DNA from: Hydractinia symbiolongicarpus
Lineage: Eukaryota > Cnidaria > Hydrozoa > Anthoathecata > Hydractiniidae
Length of the DNA: 60,000 bases
Reading direction: 5' to 3'
Assembly (NCBI RefSeq): GCF_029227915.1
Contig: NC_079875.1
Coordinates: 13,515,001 to 13,575,000, forward strand
Of this stretch, positions 52,101 to 60,000 are shown in pieces (the stretch's first letter is position 1; every line of letters starts with the position of its first letter). The notes below the pieces were generated by a model that saw only the letters and a list, made by a program, of their open reading frames with translations, had not been told where the DNA came from and did no database searches. Position numbers and translations under genes: made by a program.

Positions 52101-55100
52101 GTTTCACAAAACATCTCATAGCAAGACTCGCACTGCGTCAAATTATTTTGTTGATTTTTAACATAAAGCTTATAGCAGGGTTTATGATATTCTACTTCGA
52201 GCGCAACACAATCTTTTTCTCTCAGCACTGTCAAAATTCGCTCGTCATTATTAAATTCAGCCGCAGCCTTCAACTGACCGCATGTCAGTGTCTCAGCTCG
52301 TGAATAGTTATACGAGTTCGCTTGCCACTAATCTAAAAATAAATTGTTTCGAATATTATTCGATCATTCGATCGTTCGAATAATGTGCTATAAATAAATA
52401 TTCTTACTTTTTCAGTTTTATAAATGATATTCTTATCACAAATAATACACTCCGAGGCTAGAACATGCTTCGATCTTTCAGAAATTTTCGTAGGCTGAGA
52501 AATTCTGCAACTTTTTCTTGCAGGAGGTACAATATCATCTTTTGTTTTTTTGAATGCATAATTCTATGGAGAAATCGAATTACAGAAAGAATACATATAA
52601 AATATAGCTACACACAATTAAACTAACTCTGCAGCTGAAATCTTTAACATCACAAACCCTAGAAATTTCAAGTTCCTTTTGTTTTTTATCTTTCGTTCGT
52701 TTTAATTTATTGATGTTGGTAAACAACTGATAACATTTTCTGTGATAACACAGAGGCGGAAATTCCTTGTTTTCTAGTTCCTTTTCTTCACTCTTGGGAA
52801 ATACATCGTAAGAAGTTTGGGCAATTGCACACTCTACGCTATTTAATTTAATCCACTCTTTCCTAAATTCTATAATTCTACGCAATCCTACACTACTACA
52901 ACGTTCAAGGGTTTCGTTTACTACACAATCCGAATGAATAAAACAAAAGCTTTCGTTTTCCATTTCTCTTTCGCGCTCATTCAAGTTTGTTTACTTTGTA
53001 AATCGCGTGGTCAGCATTTTTTTCAAAATGATATTTTACCAACTGAAAATCGCAGTGGGCATAATAGATGGTGGTTCTTAGATCAAAACAAACTGCTAAA
53101 TAGGGCAGAGAAAGACGTGTCAGATCGTCGAAAATCTTGTCATTATAATTGTATTTTTTGAAAAAACTGCTGGTTTACAGAGTTGGTAGCATCATTTTTT
53201 CTCGTATAGAACATTGTCTCTATGAACTTTTGGAAGAAAATATCGGTCACCAAATTTGGACAACGAAACTGAACGATATTGTTGCATAGCCCACGGCTTA
53301 TATCCCATGAAAAAGTTTTATTTTTTTATGTTTGAGTTTTAACGATGTGATATTTTTAACACATTTTTGAATGCACTGTTCTAATTACAAATTTATGTAA
53401 TTCATTCTTCGTGAGTCAAAGATGGTAGCTGCCAGTAGTTACCATCTTCGGTTGAACTTTTCTTTAGCGTGGTTCACACGAGTCCTAAAGTTATTCTAAT
53501 CGTATTGCGTATGATGAATTTTCATAAATTTGTTCCCGTGTGAACTTTAGCAGGTATCGGATAAACTTATGAAAAGCTGTCTTAGAATAGTGCTTGATTA
53601 TTTTTTAGAAACAAAAACTTTTGAATTTAAATTCTATCTATATTATAATGCCTGTATACGTCTGTCCGTCCGTCTGTCTGTCTGTCACGCAAAATGGTAG
53701 CTTAGCTGCGCAATAGCGAGAAGCACGCAATGCGGTATAAAAAGGACGGGCAAACCCGTGGATTTTCCACGGGCTAACGACTAGTTTTAGAATAATGTGC
53801 GGATTTGTAAATTTTATAAAGGATTTTTAAAAAGATGAGTGAGTTGATTTTTAAAATTGCAAACGAAAATAAAGTAAACTTCAGCAGGTATCGGATAAAC
53901 TTATGAAAAGCCGTCTTAGAATAGTGCTAGATTATTTTTTAGAAACAAAAAGTTTTGATTTTAAATTTTATTTTAGAATAATGTGCGGATTTGTAAATTT
54001 TATAAGGGTTTTTTAAAAGATGAGTGAGTTGATTTTTAAAATTGCAAACGAAAATAAAGAGAAAAGAGCTACAAGTAAAAATATTTTCCCAATACAAGAG
54101 AAAAGGTTAGCCGAGCAAGTAAGATTTTACTCGGCAATGCACGACAAATATGACCATGGCAGTAGTTTACGACTTTTGGGCCAAGGGGCGAGGGAGAGTT
54201 TCCAAAGCAAATTTAACGAATTTTACCAAACGTTTTTCAAAAAAAAAGCAATGGTTAAGGTGAAGAGAGATAAGCAAACAAAAAACAAGCAAAGAAGTTC
54301 TACACATAATGCAACAGAACACTCGTGTAGACACCATCTTTAAAAGCAAGATAAACAAACCAACAAGGTGGGAAATTACCAAACAAGACTTCTGGGAATT
54401 TTGTAGCGCGTCCGCGAATTTCGAAATTGAATGTCTAGGAATAAAAAATTGAATTTCGAATTTTGAATCTCGGAATAAAAACATTTGTAATTTAATTATT
54501 TTTTTTAAATTATGAAATAATAAAATAAATAGAATCGCATCTGAAAAGCAAATTCCAGGATTGGCTGCATTAGCCCTGGCATTCCGATCCAAGTCACAAG
54601 GAACGAGATGTTATACAAAACGCTTGGAAAAACGTAGCTGAGAACTTAGAATTCGCTGAAAATGGTAATTTGTATACTGTATTTGTATCTGAAGGGGAAA
54701 CCTTTCCAAATATAAACTCTCTTATTTATATCTCTTTTAGGCTAAGCAATTATTTGAAAGTCTTAAAAAGAAAAACATCAAAAAGAAAAAGACTTAAAAG
54801 TATCAAAAAAATCTGGGACATCATTGCAGGAAGTTAAAAAAGCCGAAAATGCTCTGGAATCATATAAATGTCTATGCTGGTTGGACGATTTCATGGCGCT
54901 CAGGGAAGGCAAATCAATTTTGAGACGTAACAGTGAAACTTTTCATTCATTGACAGTGAAAGAGAGATAGATAGTGACAACGAATTCACTCCAGAAGGCA
55001 GTGAAAATACGGAAGAAGTTGAGGATGATGATGGGTCAATTTCTCAAGAAAGAAAAATTATTAACAGCAGCATTTCTGATACAAAACTACCGTCAAAAAA

Positions 55101-58100
55101 GAAAGCTAAGTGCAACGAACAAACAAGATGATGCCTTTAAAGCTGCGGAGTTGACTTCAATGAAACATGTTAACAAGGCATTAGAACATCAACAAGTAAA
55201 CAAAGATGATATGGTAGATCTGTTTTTAAAATCTCTTAGTGCAGACATCAGAGAGTTTCCTAAGTTTGATCAGTTAAAAGCTACCAATGATATCCGCCAA
55301 GAAGTTTTCAGATACAGCATTGGCCATTGCGATAGGCCAAGCGTGCAACCTTTGATGAGCTCACCAATTAAGCTCACTAATTAATTCTCCCCCATTAACA
55401 CCAATTAACCAAGTGGCCAACACTAATTTGGCCCATATATGAGCGAGCTTTATAATATCCCATATCACACGAGCACTGAAAGCAATAATAAGAATATGGA
55501 AACAATACTATGGAAGATTAAAAACGTTAACATTACTGACTATATTAACTACTTTTGTTGAATAAAAATATAAGAAATTTTAGAAATAACGTAAAACATC
55601 AGTTTAGTGTTTTTGTAAGGTAAACCGGTGGACGTAATCCATTTGACATGGCAAACTGCCCAAGTATGAGTTTACATAATTTTTTAAATTATCGCGCATA
55701 CGATTAGCATCACCCATGTAACCGCACCCGCTGATCTTTTTTTAACTTTTAAAAACAGCAACTATTATCCCCGTTTTCAACGATTGATCTCCATTGACCA
55801 GGTTTAATTCTACCATTGGCGTCTTCCGAGTCAATGAATCCTTGTGAAGAGTAAAAAGCATTGTCCGTTTGTCGTAGGTAGTTGTGTAAAGCTAAGCATG
55901 CTATGACATACTTCTCGGCTTTTTTATCAGTTGACCAATGTCTGTGAAAAATTCTCAACCTAGAACACAAGATACCAAATGCATTTTCTATCGACCTTCT
56001 TGCACGGGAATGCCGATAGCTGTAAACCTTCAAACCATCAGTAGATAATGGGCCCGGAAAAGGTCTCATAAGCCATTTTTCGTGTGGTTTACTTTTGGGC
56101 AGATTGAAAAGCTCATCATCTTCAAACATTTGACCCATCTGGGAGTGTAGCAATACGTCACTATCGTTGTTACTGCCATATTGCCCTACTTAATACATAG
56201 TAAAGCAACAGTTAGCATCCCAAACTGCGAGCAGGGCAAGGCAAAAGAATCCTTTGTGGCGTATTCCATATATTGTTGAAACTTGTTGCAATTTTCAGCC
56301 AGTCATTATCATTTGTTGGCGGAGTTAAATAGTCTGAAAGTGCTTCGTAAATCTCGTCGCATGCTTCTGTTACGATTTGTGGCAATTTTGATTTACCAAT
56401 ACGAAATGAGTGCGCAATCGACTGCTGAGCATCGCAGCTTGCCAGAGATCGTAGAGTTATAACCAATTTTCTTGCACTTAAATAGATTTTCTCATGTTTG
56501 CATCTTCTTTTTTTTATACGAAGACTAACTGTACTTAAAAGATCTTTAATTCTTTCTGGGGACATTTTAATATACCTTTAGTAAGAATAAGGCAATAAGA
56601 ATGCAAGTCAATTTTGAATTACTGTTATAAGTATTCCCTGTCACCTAATTTCATTGCTTGGAACAATTGATGATAATCTCCCAGGCGTTCTCTTTTCTCA
56701 AAGATCCTTTCACCCATTTTCTTTTCGTTTTCACAATTTGTTTTCGACTTCTTTTCGCCTTTTACGTTAACGAAAAACAAGCAACGAAAAACAACAAACT
56801 ACTCCTAAACCAATATTCTCCATCTTGTTTCTAGTCTTTCAAAAATTTATGAATTCTGTTTTTCGTGTGAACGCCAGCAGGTACTTATGAAAAATGTACT
56901 CAAATACTTATGGCAAAGTTATTCGACCAGAATTTCATAACTTTAAGACATGTATGAACCAAGCTTTACGGTATTAATCATGGATTTCCACGGGCTAACA
57001 ATAGATACTAATCATTAGTTGAGTTAATTGTGAAACGTTTGACATTTCTTGCTTCCCGTTCCTTGCTCGCATTTTTGATATGCTCCAACAATAGCCGTCT
57101 ATAACATATTGTTTGTGGGTGGAATAACCAGCAGGTGGAAATCTGCAACTTTTTTCAGCTTTCGTGCCGCTGATGGGCTTAAATTGACCCAACCTTAATT
57201 GTGTTTTGGGTATGTTTTAAAAATAGCATTACTTTTAAAGAATTTATGCTTTCGTTTTTTAATTTAGCATCAGCCATAACTGGAGTCATTACAAATTCTA
57301 AAGACGGCTATAATCTTCCGTCCCGCAGTGGTGGCTGGAATAAACGCAAAGATGATTTTGGAGTACAATACCAACTCTGGGGGCATAGAGAAAATCTTTA
57401 TCTGGTAGACGAAGCAAATATCATTGGAAATCACTTGCAATATGCAACAAATTTTGAGGTAAGTTTCCTAGTATTAGCATGGGCAGCTCCTGATATCTTT
57501 GTCTAGTTCGGCAAAGATACCTTTTGTTAGAGATATTTATATATAGGTACGTTATTAACACGTTCTGATAACACACGCACATTTTCCATGGTTATACGAA
57601 AACAAGGAGCTAAATAATTATTAAATTATTTAGCTCCTTGTTTTCGTATAACCATGGAAAAAAACAACAGCAAAATCCATAAGTGAATATTAATTCACTT
57701 ATGGATTTTGCTGTTGTTCTGGTGTGTGTTAAATAAAAGCATTTTAATGCAAAAAATGTTACTTGTATTTTTTTGCCCAAGACTATTTTGCACAAGATTT
57801 TGCCTCTGTCCCCAGTTACGATAACTAGAAAACAATAAAATGGGAAATAAGTATTCGATAGATTTGCATTGTTACTGTTCACAGCATCGTTTTTTGGTCC
57901 CAACCATGTAAATCTTCATCATCTCATCCCCTAAAGAAGATTTCCGATTTTTTTTAATTAAGGATATTTTTCGGAAGAAAATTTCAGATTGAAAAACTGC
58001 AAAAGAAAAAGAAGCAAAAAAAAAACAATAAATCTTAAAAGGCGTGTGGATAAACAAAAGATTTCTACTACTCTAATTCTGTTAAGTAGTACTTAACATC

Positions 58101-59123
58101 GACTAACCAACAGCATAATAAATACGATTTCCTATTTCTATTTTTCAGATGGGAGACTCTTCAGAAGACACTGACATACTATTTGTGGCTTTTATTGTGA
58201 AACACCGAACTGATTATGGAATATCCATTCGTCATGCTTTTATGACTCAAATGCAAGGAAACGACCAATCCCGTGCGACACTGCACCCTCTTCCTTGGTT
58301 TCATTTTAACAGAGGTCAAAAACCATTTGGGTACGTAATCAGTTATCATAATGTTTTATTTCAGCGCACCAAGGCGATGTTTCCTTTGGTTTGTATAAGG
58401 CAAACTGGGCGCACGAACATACGCAAACGCATACGTTTCAGTCAAAAGCGTCAAATTAGCCAGATCGTTATTAAAAGAGTGTGAAATAGAATTAATTTTC
58501 TTGATAATAACATCTCTTTATTTTTTCTGTGGTGGTGTTACTCTTATACCACCGGTAAAATTAATTGTAGATGGCTCTTATACCAAAGATATTTAACTGC
58601 CTATTTTTATCCCTCTAAATCTGAAGACTGACCATCACGCCAGCCTAAGTAAGGCTCTAGGAAAAATTGATACATAGTTAATATTACTTGTATAAAATAT
58701 TAGAACTAAATAATGCTACCTATGCTACCTAATTGTAGGGGGGAGGGTTGAGGGTTGAGGGAGACATTCAATGGTGATATATTTTATCGATTGGAGTAAG
58801 TTGGCTGAAGGCACGGTCGAAATTCAATACATTGACGTCTCTAGAACGGAGATTACAATTACAAGGAAAAGGATGTTGCATTAGAGTGTATCTTTTGAAA
58901 GACCTTAAACCTTTACTTACGAACTGAATTTGCTGTTTTTAGATATACAGAATCTGTCTCAGACATACAAATTAGCAACGAAGGGAATGCAACGGGAACA
59001 AATTATACCTTGGAATTACTTTTTCCCTCGATTGTTAATTTGAAGGATTTGCCTGAGATATCTTTTGTGAAGGATTGTGGATCGGGTTCCATATATGTGC
59101 AAGAAAATGCATTGCGACTCACG
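46164..59123 (+). CDS. Secreted or membrane protein of unknown family, six exons, 3' end unresolved
   Basis: Exons 46164-46199, 46719-46749, 48526-48762, 57268-57458, 58149-58330 and 58943-59123 have GT/AG borders and mutually consistent phases (0, 1, 1, 0, 2, 0), giving 286 codons without a stop. The N-terminus MMLPKNILIVLM plus VEVIKKVDAY is a plausible but weak signal peptide. Exon 3 has a six-cysteine-type pattern (QCVKEDG, ECLNDCYRY, YHPNVCRCLANMT) like WSC or PAN modules that pack against sugars or proteins. Exons 4-6 encode about 185 residues with beta-rich sequence (GGWNKRKDDFGVQYQLWGH, DTDILFVAFIVKHR, NYTLELLFPSIVNL) that I do not recognise. NxT sites (NMT, NGT, NAT, NYT) support extracellular location. 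A last exon at 59340 is possible. Function is unknown. Confidence 0.75.
46930..47022 (-). mobile_element. Helitron-like short repeat, internally deleted
   Basis: Minus-strand 5' end TCTATATTATAAC at 47022 and 3' CTAG at 46930-46933, with TACCATTTTTGG and CCCGTTGATAATCCACGGG between them. It lies in intron 2 of the plus-strand gene. Confidence 0.65.
47023..47085 (-). mobile_element. Helitron-like repeat, 3' end only, joined to the previous copy
   Basis: CTAG (47023-47026) abuts the TC start of the neighbouring copy. The hairpin CCCGTGGAAAAATCCACAGGG and CGCCCGTC are present, then similarity ends. Confidence 0.65.
47230..47355 (+). mobile_element. Helitron-like short repeat
   Basis: Starts TCTATAGTATAATACCCG after an A and ends GACTAG before a T. 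The hairpin is worn (CGTTGGATCTATTCATGGG). Together with the two minus-strand copies it forms an inverted cluster in intron 2. Confidence 0.7.
49166..49537 (+). other. Open frame of 123 codons in the large intron, doubtful
   Basis: A plus-strand frame starting MPKLRAANEHFTLHAARRC with a Lys/Arg-rich stretch KKRRRKYVRKYVRNESK. It shows no known domain, and its codon phase and flanks do not fit the host gene's exons. It could be a decayed gene fragment, and I would not annotate it as a protein without expression evidence. Confidence 0.2.
49901..53298. mobile_element. 3.4-kb DNA transposon with TIRs, carrying the CXC-tailed gene
   Basis: The left end GGCCGTCGGCTATG followed by TTTCGTTGCCCATATTTGG and TGACCAATATT (49901-49970) matches the reverse complement of 53239-53298 (AGCCGTGGGCTATG, then TTTCGTTGTCCAAATTTGG and TGACCGATATT). 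The left arm is about 70 bp and the right about 60 because of a small internal indel. The flanks read TTA outside the left end and TATA outside the right, so no exact target duplication can be claimed. The only gene-like content is the minus-strand CXC-tailed pseudogene. The element sits in intron 3 of the plus-strand gene. Confidence 0.75.
50454..52984 (-). pseudogene. CXC-tailed, zinc-motif protein gene of transposon type, disrupted
   Basis: Minus strand, at least three short-intron exons (52984 to about 52629, 52562-52410, 52327 onward). N-terminal zinc-type pairs occur: SFCFIHSDC with PLCYHRKCYQLF, then ECIICDKN with YHKPCYKLY. The middle region reads VTPKSMALSMAVIQLTGSSK and FDHCISYSSVQRHDTALAEK, then HHAFTGCDSVSSFHGKGKKK. 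The C-terminus is a CXC (Tesmin/TSO1-like) segment, CQCKKSCTNNACGCRKNGLE then CSSLCLCENCEN, with an acidic end. Breaks: a 10-A run at 52065-52074 shifts the frame by one, another shift lies near 51322-51335, and two TGA codons lie at 50766-50768 and 50772-50774. From memory, relatives are multi-copy in cnidarians and sponges. Enclosure by TIRs suggests a transposon protein. Enzymatic role unknown. Confidence 0.7.
53542..54060. repeat. Tandem duplication, one unit carrying a Helitron insert
   Basis: Unit 1 is about 53542-53873 and unit 2 about 53874-54060. They are nearly identical (AGCAGGTATCGGATAAACTT, GATGAGTGAGTTGATTTTTA) except that unit 1 is interrupted by 148 bp. The start codon of the MADF-like frame (MSELIFKIANENK) is therefore present twice, at 53835 and 54020. 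Only the second continues open. Confidence 0.92.
53637..53784 (+). mobile_element. Helitron-like short repeat, reference copy (148 bp)
   Basis: Starts TCTATATTATAATGCCTG, contains CACGCAAAATGGTAGCTTAG and CACGCAATGCGGTATAAAAA, then the hairpin CCCGTGGATTTTCCACGGG, and ends CTAACGACTAG. Comparison with the uninterrupted unit 2 (AAATTTTA then TTTTAGAATAATG) puts the insertion exactly between A and T, with no target duplication. TC start, hairpin, CTAG end and A/T target are the Helitron signature. It is non-autonomous: no Rep/helicase frame. Confidence 0.85.
54020..55384 (+). pseudogene. Harbinger MADF/BESS-like accessory protein, disrupted
   Basis: Harbinger elements encode, beside the transposase, a Myb/SANT-like (MADF) DNA-binding protein needed for transposition. 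Here three plus-strand pieces remain. MSELIFKIANENKEKRATSK opens at 54020 and ends at 54343. A MADF-like stretch PWHSDPSHKERDVIQNAWKN then VAENLEFAEN leads to a possible GTAATTT donor at 54665-54666 and continues KQLFESLKKKN after it. The last open frame (54974-55384) ends in a BESS-like motif, DDMVDLFLKSLSADIREFPK then FDQLKATNDIRQEVFRYSI. Several stops and shifts separate the pieces, so it cannot be translated as one protein. Confidence 0.65.
55749..56565 (-). pseudogene. Harbinger (HARBI1/DDE_4) transposase, internally deleted
   Basis: Minus strand. The 5' piece from MSPERIKDLLSTVSLRIKKR contains the helix-turn-helix-like segment LVITLRSLASCDAQQSIAHS then FRIGKSKLPQIVTEACDEIY, up to NNIWNTP. 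The frame then jumps to HKGFFCLALLAVWDANCCFT, a stop, and VGQYGSNNDSDVLLHSQMGQ. It resumes at KWLMRPFPGPLSTDGLKVYS, SRARRSIENAFGILCSRLRI and YVIACLALHNYLRQ, all typical of DDE_4. Missing are the expected block with the first catalytic Asp (after WNxP), the VDVG aspartate (replaced by a stop) and the GDEAF block before WLMRPFPG. The enzyme is therefore dead. The C-terminus ends at 55749. Confidence 0.85.
56977..57003 (+). mobile_element. Helitron-like repeat tail fragment
   Basis: CATGGATTTCCACGGGCTAACAATAGAT matches the 3' tail of the copy at 66-186 (same CTAACAATA variant). It lies 9 bp outside the right target duplication of the Harbinger element. Confidence 0.5.
57582..57718. repeat. Two adjacent perfect hairpins with identical ATTA loops
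   Basis: Hairpin 1 has perfect 38-bp arms at 57582-57619 and 57624-57661 with loop ATTA. Hairpin 2 has perfect 26-bp arms at 57663-57688 and 57693-57718 with loop ATTA. One base separates them. They lie in intron 4 of the plus-strand gene. Perfect symmetry implies recent origin or strong conversion. Confidence 0.95.
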
Positions 59124-59339
59124 GTATGATAATTATTTCGACTTAAATTTAAATGGTGTTTGGAAATAATAGTTTGACGTCTTATTATTTAAATGCAATT
59201 AAATTTGATTTATTGTCAAAATTAAAAATTGATTCTTGACGTGTTGTCTAGTTGACTAATGTTGAACATCATCAAGTTCACTGCATGCACTTAGTCTGTT
59301 ATTTTTCTTTAATAAATTGTTACAGATTTTTTTGTGAAG

Positions 59340-59543
59340 TGGTTTGTTGTCGATTTAGTTCTATACTCATGGACTATTTTCGCCTACCGAATATGGCTGG
59401 CAAAAAAAGCTGCGGGACTTCTGCTTTGGCAGATGCGTTGGAAGCGTGGAAAAAAACTAGTCGCAGTTTCTGTCTTGTCTTGTGGAACAATTAACGTAAT
59501 GGCCCGCGAAGGTTTAGGAAATCAAAAAAATGGACCATTCTGA
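59340..59543 (+). CDS. Possible terminal exon with a transmembrane segment (alternative)
   Basis: If AG at 59338-59339 is used as acceptor for the phase-0 donor at 59124, the host gene continues WFVVDLVLYSWTIFAYRIWL with a basic following stretch (RWKRGKK) and ends at TGA 59541-59543. That would make a type I membrane protein of about 353 residues. A competing acceptor at 59250-59251 opens another phase-0 frame ending at 59494. The acceptor TTACAG at 59320-59325 gives the membrane-like frame only from phase 1. I cannot decide from sequence alone. Confidence 0.3.
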   Translation, partial: WFVVDLVLYSWTIFAYRIWLAKKAAGLLLWQMRWKRGKKLVAVSVLSCGTINVMAREGLGNQKNGPF

Positions 59544-59826
59544 CGTCAGAAAGAATTATCACACTTTGAAGTTTGTGATCTGACCAAATAACCTTTAAAG
59601 TCCTAGGTGTTAAGTTTAAAGTCCGTGGATCTAATATAAAATAGCCATAAATTATTGCTCATGGATATTATTTTTAAAATTAGGCAGTTATTCTAAAACA
59701 TTTTGGAACACGATTGTGGAAGATAACTTGGGTTCGCCCGTCAGCATAATGAATTGTTCAGACCTAAAAAAAGCTGTGGACAACCATTCTGAATACACAA
59801 ACTGAGTACGGCTACTATAAAATAGA

Positions 59827-59950
59827 CTAGTCGGTAACCCGTTGATAAATTCACGGGTTCCCCAGTCCTTTGTATATTGTATTTCGTGTTTCCGTAACAA
59901 AAAGACAAACAGACTCACAAACAGACAGATGAAGGCTATTTTTATAGAGA
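59827..59950 (-). mobile_element. Helitron-like short repeat
   Basis: Minus-strand 5' end TCTCTATAAAAATAGCC at 59950 and 3' CTAG at 59827-59830. The hairpin is worn (CCCGTTGATAAATTCACGGG on the plus strand). Confidence 0.65.
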
Positions 59951-60000
59951 CTAGTCATTACCCTAGTTGTTAAGTTTGGGCCTCTTATTGATCAAGTTAA
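59951..60000 (-). mobile_element. Helitron-like repeat, 3' end, runs off the window
   Basis: CTAG at 59951-59954 abuts the TC start of the previous copy, followed by TCATTACCC as in the tail of the family. The rest lies outside the window. Confidence 0.4.

Larger units (their letters stand above)
53467..56964. mobile_element. PIF/Harbinger DNA transposon, dead copy
   Basis: The left end GCGTGGTTCACACGAGTCCT and the complement of the right end GCTTGGTTCATACATGTCTT match at most positions and continue TAAAGTTAT. TTTA flanks both sides (53463-53466 and 56965-56968), compatible with the 3-bp TWA target duplications of Harbinger elements. Inside are a plus-strand MADF/BESS-like gene and a convergent minus-strand transposase, the standard two-gene layout, both broken. 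A tandem duplication and a Helitron insertion sit at the left end. Confidence 0.85.

Noticed and set aside
52934-53161. Plus-strand frame of 75 codons
   Set aside because: It overlaps the 5' end of the minus-strand CXC-tailed gene and the promoter-side TIR region. No domain.
54167-54592. Minus-strand frame of 141 codons
   Set aside because: Antisense shadow of the Harbinger accessory gene, with hydrophobic content from poly-T/A sequence.
1-60000. CRISPR arrays, bacterial operons or prophage-like systems
   Set aside because: No spaced direct repeats of that type. Splice-interrupted genes and eukaryotic transposons show this is animal DNA.

Overview
The window is about 60 kb of AT-rich animal DNA with short exons, canonical GT/AG introns, dense mobile-element debris and no bacterial-style operons. 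An astacin protease with ShK-type domains, the many lineage-specific repeats and the overall base composition suggest a cnidarian, most likely a hydrozoan. That assignment is inference from gene content, not a database match.

Region by region. 1-22 kb holds almost only repeats: short Helitron-like copies, a 1.38-kb inverted-repeat element packed with AAGACGTCTT-type palindromes (1034-2413), an 18-bp minisatellite (3849-4047), a possible exon pair at 9.0-9.2 kb, a tRNA-related SINE remnant and MITE-like pieces. 22.48-25.66 kb (minus) is one complete gene of eight exons with every splice phase consistent. It encodes a 722-residue secreted astacin metalloprotease with Thr/Pro mucin-like linkers, a six-cysteine module between them and two C-terminal ShK-type modules. 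A TATA box lies just upstream. 25.7-42 kb is again repeats: a 182-bp direct duplication, a nested inverted structure beside a 50-bp tandem array, a Tigger/pogo transposase relic, a 137-bp foldback and Helitron copies. 42.26-43.03 kb (plus) is a decayed class A GPCR (TM2 to TM7 recognisable).

46.16-59.12 kb (plus) is a second real gene: six exons whose phases all agree, joined across an intron of about 8.5 kb. It encodes an extracellular protein of unknown family. Its large intron holds two complete but dead DNA transposons placed side by side. One is a 3.4-kb inverted-repeat element carrying an antisense CXC-tailed protein gene. The other is a 3.5-kb PIF/Harbinger element with convergent MADF/BESS-like and transposase pseudogenes.

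The most useful observations are these. (1) A tandem duplication inside the Harbinger element keeps both an empty and a filled site for a 148-bp repeat. This shows that it begins TC, ends in a hairpin plus CTAG, and sits between A and T without target duplication, which are Helitron hallmarks. (2) Other copies of this repeat lie head-to-tail (CTAG joined directly to TC). (3) The CXC-tailed protein gene is enclosed by its own terminal inverted repeats, so it is probably transposon cargo or a transposase. (4) Two perfect hairpins stand one base apart with the same ATTA loop. No RNA gene, CRISPR array or intact autonomous transposon was seen.
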